Assembly (NCBI GenBank): GCA_025459035.1
Contig: JALORJ010000115.1
Location: forward strand, 1-16,109
Length of the DNA stretch: 16,109 bases
Direction of reading: 5' to 3'
DNA from: Burkholderiales bacterium
GTDB taxonomy: Bacteria; Pseudomonadota; Gammaproteobacteria; Burkholderiales; Ga0077523
In this document: one piece after another, positions 14,137-16,109 of the stretch
How the letters are laid out: each line of letters starts with the position of its first letter
How positions within the stretch are numbered: position 1 is the stretch's first letter
The notes under the pieces: model-generated
The model's input: the letters and a program-made list of their open reading frames with translations, nothing else
Databases searched by the model: none
Told to the model about the DNA's origin: nothing
Program-made: the position numbers and the translations under genes

Positions 14137-15075
14137 TTCGAGCGCGCGGCGCACACGCGCCTCACGCTCGGCGAGTTTCTCGCGCAGCTTCGGCATGGCC
14201 GCCAGCGCCGCCTTCTCGCCTTCGAGGATCGCCGTGTTGCGGCTCTCGAAGCTCGCGCTGCGCAGGTCGCGGGTGTCGGGGGTGATCACCACGTCGGCCA
14301 GCGCGAGCTCCTGCCGCGACAACCGCCATCCCATGATCGTGAAGGTCTGCAGCAGCACGTCGATCGTGTCGCGCGTGCGCGACGTGTCGGGATGCTTGCC
14401 GATGTCGACCGCGATGACGATGTCGGCGCCGAGGTCGCGCGCGACGCGTACCGGCACGGGGATCGTCACGCCGCCGTCGACGTGGTCGCGCCCGCCGATC
14501 GACACCGGCTGGAACACCCCGGGCACGCTGCTGGACGCGCGCACGGCCTGACCCGTGTTGCCACGCCGGAACACGACCGGCTCGCCCGTCTGCAGGTCGG
14601 TCGCGACTACCGCGAGCAACCGGTCGAGCTTCTCGATCGGCCGATTGCCGACCGCGTCGTTGATCCAGCCCTGCAGCTTCTCGCCCTTGAGGAAACCGCG
14701 GTTCGGGAGCGTCAGGTCGCGCACCGCACCTTCGTCGAGTTCGAGCGCGCGCTTCTGGATCTCGAACGGCGAGATGCCGGCCGCGTAGAGCGCGCCGACC
14801 ACGCTGCCGGCGCTCGTGCCGACGACGATGTCGGGCCGGATGCCCTGGGCGTCGAGCATCTTCAGCACGCCGACGTGCGCAAAGCCCCGCGCGGCGCCGC
14901 TGCCGAGCGCGATCGCGATCTTCGGTGCGGGCACGACGATCGGCTTCGGCGGCACCGACGGAACGGGCGTCGCGGTGGGTGCCCGGTCGGTGACCGGCGC
15001 ATCGACCGAACGCGGCGGCGCAATCGTGCAGGCGGTGAGCAGCAGCGTGCAGACGAGGGCAGCGAGACGGGTCAT
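14116..15075 (-). CDS. Patatin-like phospholipase lipoprotein (RssA-like)
   Basis: The 319-residue product begins with a lipoprotein signal (LVCTLLLTAC, lipidated Cys16) and a Pro/Val-rich linker to about residue 50. The patatin domain follows, with oxyanion loop GSGAARGFAHVG (58-69), nucleophile elbow GTSAGS with Ser88, and Asp200 in HVDGGV, which completes the Ser-Asp dyad. Length and the RALELDEGAVRDL, FLKGEKLQGWI and SSSVPGVFQPV stretches match the RssA/YlbK-type group, which are predicted serine esterases or phospholipases. Lipidation suggests an envelope location and a lipid substrate, which is inference. The ATG at 15075 is chosen because it gives the complete signal. The frame runs upstream into the bacterioferritin gene region as a shadow. 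Its C-terminal AAAA codons take part in a GC-rich inverted repeat facing the convergent OYE gene. Confidence 0.93.
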   Translation of the reverse strand: MTRLAALVCTLLLTACTIAPPRSVDAPVTDRAPTATPVPSVPPKPIVVPAPKIAIALGSGAARGFAHVGVLKMLDAQGIRPDIVVGTSAGSVVGALYAAGISPFEIQKRALELDEGAVRDLTLPNRGFLKGEKLQGWINDAVGNRPIEKLDRLLAVVATDLQTGEPVVFRRGNTGQAVRASSSVPGVFQPVSIGGRDHVDGGVTIPVPVRVARDLGADIVIAVDIGKHPDTSRTRDTIDVLLQTFTIMGWRLSRQELALADVVITPDTRDLRSASFESRNTAILEGEKAALAAMPKLREKLAEREARVRRALEAAAATR

Positions 15076-15200
15076 GGTGCCGATGATGCCGTCGCGGGGG
15101 TCCGGGCCCGACGGTGGCGCTGACGCCGGGACGCCACCGCCGGGCGCCGCGCGGGCGGTCGTGGCGGGACGCCGGCCCGCGCGGCGGATGACGGAAACGA

Positions 15201-15226
15201 CACGGGCCGCCCGAAGGCGGCCCGTG
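15201..15226 (-). terminator. Terminator of bfr with UUCG tetraloop
   Basis: Perfect 11-base arms CACGGGCCGCC (15201-15211) and GGCGGCCCGTG (15216-15226) enclose CGAA. In the minus-strand RNA this reads C-UUCG-G, an exceptionally stable tetraloop, followed by UCGUUUCCGUC, a weak U-rich tract. It lies 25 bases beyond the bfr stop codon, before the patatin gene. Confidence 0.8.
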
Positions 15227-15251
15227 CGCCGAAGCGACGTCGAGGGGAGGC

Positions 15252-15734
15252 TCAGGACGGCGTGAGTTCGCCGATCGCCGACTGCATGTAGTTCTGGATG
15301 CCGATCTTGCCGATCAGCTCGAGCTGGGTCTCGATGAAGTCGATGTGCTCTTCCTCGCTCTCGAGGATGTCCTCGAACAGCTCGCGCGAGACGTAGTCCT
15401 TGACGGCTTCGCAGTCCGCGATCGCGGCCTGCAGGTCGGGGTGCGCCAGCATCTCGAGCTTGAGATCGCACTCGAGCGCTTCCTTGACGTCCTCGCCGAT
15501 CATCAGCTTGCCGAGGTCCTGCAGGTTCGGCACGCCTTCGAGGAACAGGATGCGCTCGATCAGCCGGTCGGCGTGCTTCATCTCGTCGACCGATTCGTGC
15601 ATCTCGTAGTCGCCCAGCTTCTTCAGGCCCCAGTTCTTGAACATCCGCGCGTGCAGGAAGTACTGGTTGATCGCGGTGAGTTCGTTGAACAGGATCTTGT
15701 TGAGATGCGCGATGACCTTCTTGTCGCCCTTCAT
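15252..15734 (-). CDS. bfr: Bacterioferritin
   Basis: The 160-residue protein is a full-length bacterioferritin. Residue numbering matches E. coli Bfr exactly: ferroxidase ligands Glu18, Glu51, His54, Glu94, Glu127 and His130 are all present, and Met52 in DEMKHADR is the axial ligand of the inter-subunit heme. LNKILFNELTAINQYF, ERILFLEGVPNLQDLGKL and DYVSRELFEDILESEEEHID are typical. Bfr forms a 24-subunit cytosolic shell that oxidises Fe(II) and stores it as mineral. It lies downstream of bfd but is separated from it by a strong terminator, so it needs its own promoter in 15735-15838. A 7-base inverted repeat with an 11-base spacer sits there. The ribosome binding site (AGGGT) is weak. Confidence 0.98.
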   Translation of the reverse strand: MKGDKKVIAHLNKILFNELTAINQYFLHARMFKNWGLKKLGDYEMHESVDEMKHADRLIERILFLEGVPNLQDLGKLMIGEDVKEALECDLKLEMLAHPDLQAAIADCEAVKDYVSRELFEDILESEEEHIDFIETQLELIGKIGIQNYMQSAIGELTPS

Positions 15735-15788
15735 GTGCCGAAACCCTGCAGAAGATTGAAGACGCCCGGAGTGTAGGGACCGTGGCCG

Positions 15789-15813
15789 CATCGCGGGTTC
15801 GGGATTCGCGATG
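15789..15813. repeat. Inverted repeat upstream of bfr, possible operator
   Basis: CATCGCG (15789-15795) and CGCGATG (15807-15813) are perfect complements with an 11-base spacer, placed 55 bases before the bfr start codon. The spacing puts arm centres 18 bases apart, compatible with a dimeric regulator. I do not recognise it as a Fur box (AT-rich) or another named operator; a chance repeat or RNA hairpin is possible. Confidence 0.4.
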
Positions 15814-15838
15814 GCGTGGGATGCGAATGGAAACGAAA

Positions 15839-15862
15839 ACGGCTCGCCACGTGGCGAGCCGT
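15839..15862 (-). terminator. Intrinsic terminator of bfd
   Basis: A perfect palindrome with 12-base half ACGGCTCGCCAC (15839-15850) and its complement (15851-15862) lies about 40 bases beyond the bfd stop. On the minus strand the hairpin is followed by GTTTTCGTTTCC, a T-rich tract, the classic Rho-independent layout. In RNA the central bases must open to form the loop. Confidence 0.9.
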
Positions 15863-15903
15863 CTCGATGCGCGACACGGGGCGCGTCGCCGTGGATCGCG
15901 CGC

Positions 15904-16104
15904 TCAGACCAGCGCGAAGCGCATGCCGGACGGCGCCCGCTCGGCGCGCGTGTCGTCGAGCACCTGCTTCGCGTGCACGGCACACCGACCGCAGTTGGTC
16001 GCGACCTTCAGTTCCTGCGACAGCTTGCGCATCGAGCAGCAACCGGCATCGACCGCCCGACGGATCTGGCCGTCGGTGACACCGTGACACAGGCAGACGT
16101 ACAT
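15904..16104 (-). CDS. bfd: Bacterioferritin-associated ferredoxin
   Basis: The 66-residue protein is complete. It has the four [2Fe-2S] cysteines of Bfd: Cys4 and Cys6 in MYVCLCHGVTD, and Cys38 and Cys41 in VATNCGRCAVHAKQ, at the same positions as E. coli Bfd. Bfd docks on Bfr and passes electrons through the heme to reduce and release stored iron. Residues 7-35 show the expected helix pattern (TDGQIRRAVDAG, SMRKLSQEL), with an extra Cys pair at 22-23 that is not among the cluster ligands. The ATG at 16104 is only five bases from the window edge, so its promoter and any iron-responsive operator are not visible. Confidence 0.97.
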   Translation of the reverse strand: MYVCLCHGVTDGQIRRAVDAGCCSMRKLSQELKVATNCGRCAVHAKQVLDDTRAERAPSGMRFALV

Positions 16105-16109
16105 CGCGT

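Overview
The window is GC-rich (lines I counted run from about 60 to 75% GC), densely coded, and looks like a chromosomal piece of a betaproteobacterium, probably Burkholderiales or a relative. The signs are a PEP-CTERM exported protein, an SOS-controlled DnaE2-type error-prone polymerase, a bacterioferritin/Bfd pair and a NikR regulator. No tRNA, rRNA, CRISPR array, insertion sequence or phage gene was seen. No gap between genes exceeds about 220 bases. Because of the GC content most long antisense and alternate-frame ORFs are shadows; genes were chosen by recognisable protein families, signal peptides, ribosome binding sites and stop/start overlaps.

Left part (1-1130, plus strand): the 3' end of a probable alpha/beta hydrolase, then an exported SOUL heme-binding-type protein. 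Middle block (1223-7514, all minus strand, listed in transcription order): a small exported four-cysteine protein, a complete enoyl-CoA hydratase, a two-TM membrane protein with a PH-like tail, an isoprenylcysteine-type membrane methyltransferase, a lipoprotein, a decayed second copy of the enoyl-CoA hydratase, a TPR plus SAM-methyltransferase protein, an unrecognised 155-residue protein, and a PEP-CTERM protein. Several of these genes are joined by GTGA stop/start overlaps, so they probably form one or more operons. 

Right-centre (7681-14091, plus strand): a LexA box, then dnaE2, which is split into two frames by an internal loss of roughly 20-25 codons minus one base. A PatB/MalY-type C-S lyase, nikR with a six-histidine alternating tail, and an OYE-family oxidoreductase follow. 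Right end (14116-16104, minus strand): a patatin-like lipoprotein, bacterioferritin, and bacterioferritin-associated ferredoxin. The last two have clear hairpin terminators and so are separate transcripts; together they store iron (Bfr) and release it (Bfd).

The most unusual signals are the broken dnaE2 behind a perfect SOS box; the mini enoyl-CoA hydratase relic with two near-equal internal deletions and 50/54 base identity to its intact neighbour; and the histidine-tailed NikR. I found no convincing new defence or mobile system. The best candidates for undescribed function are the 155-residue orphan, the coupled membrane methyltransferase/lipoprotein pair, and the membrane protein coupled to the enoyl-CoA hydratase.
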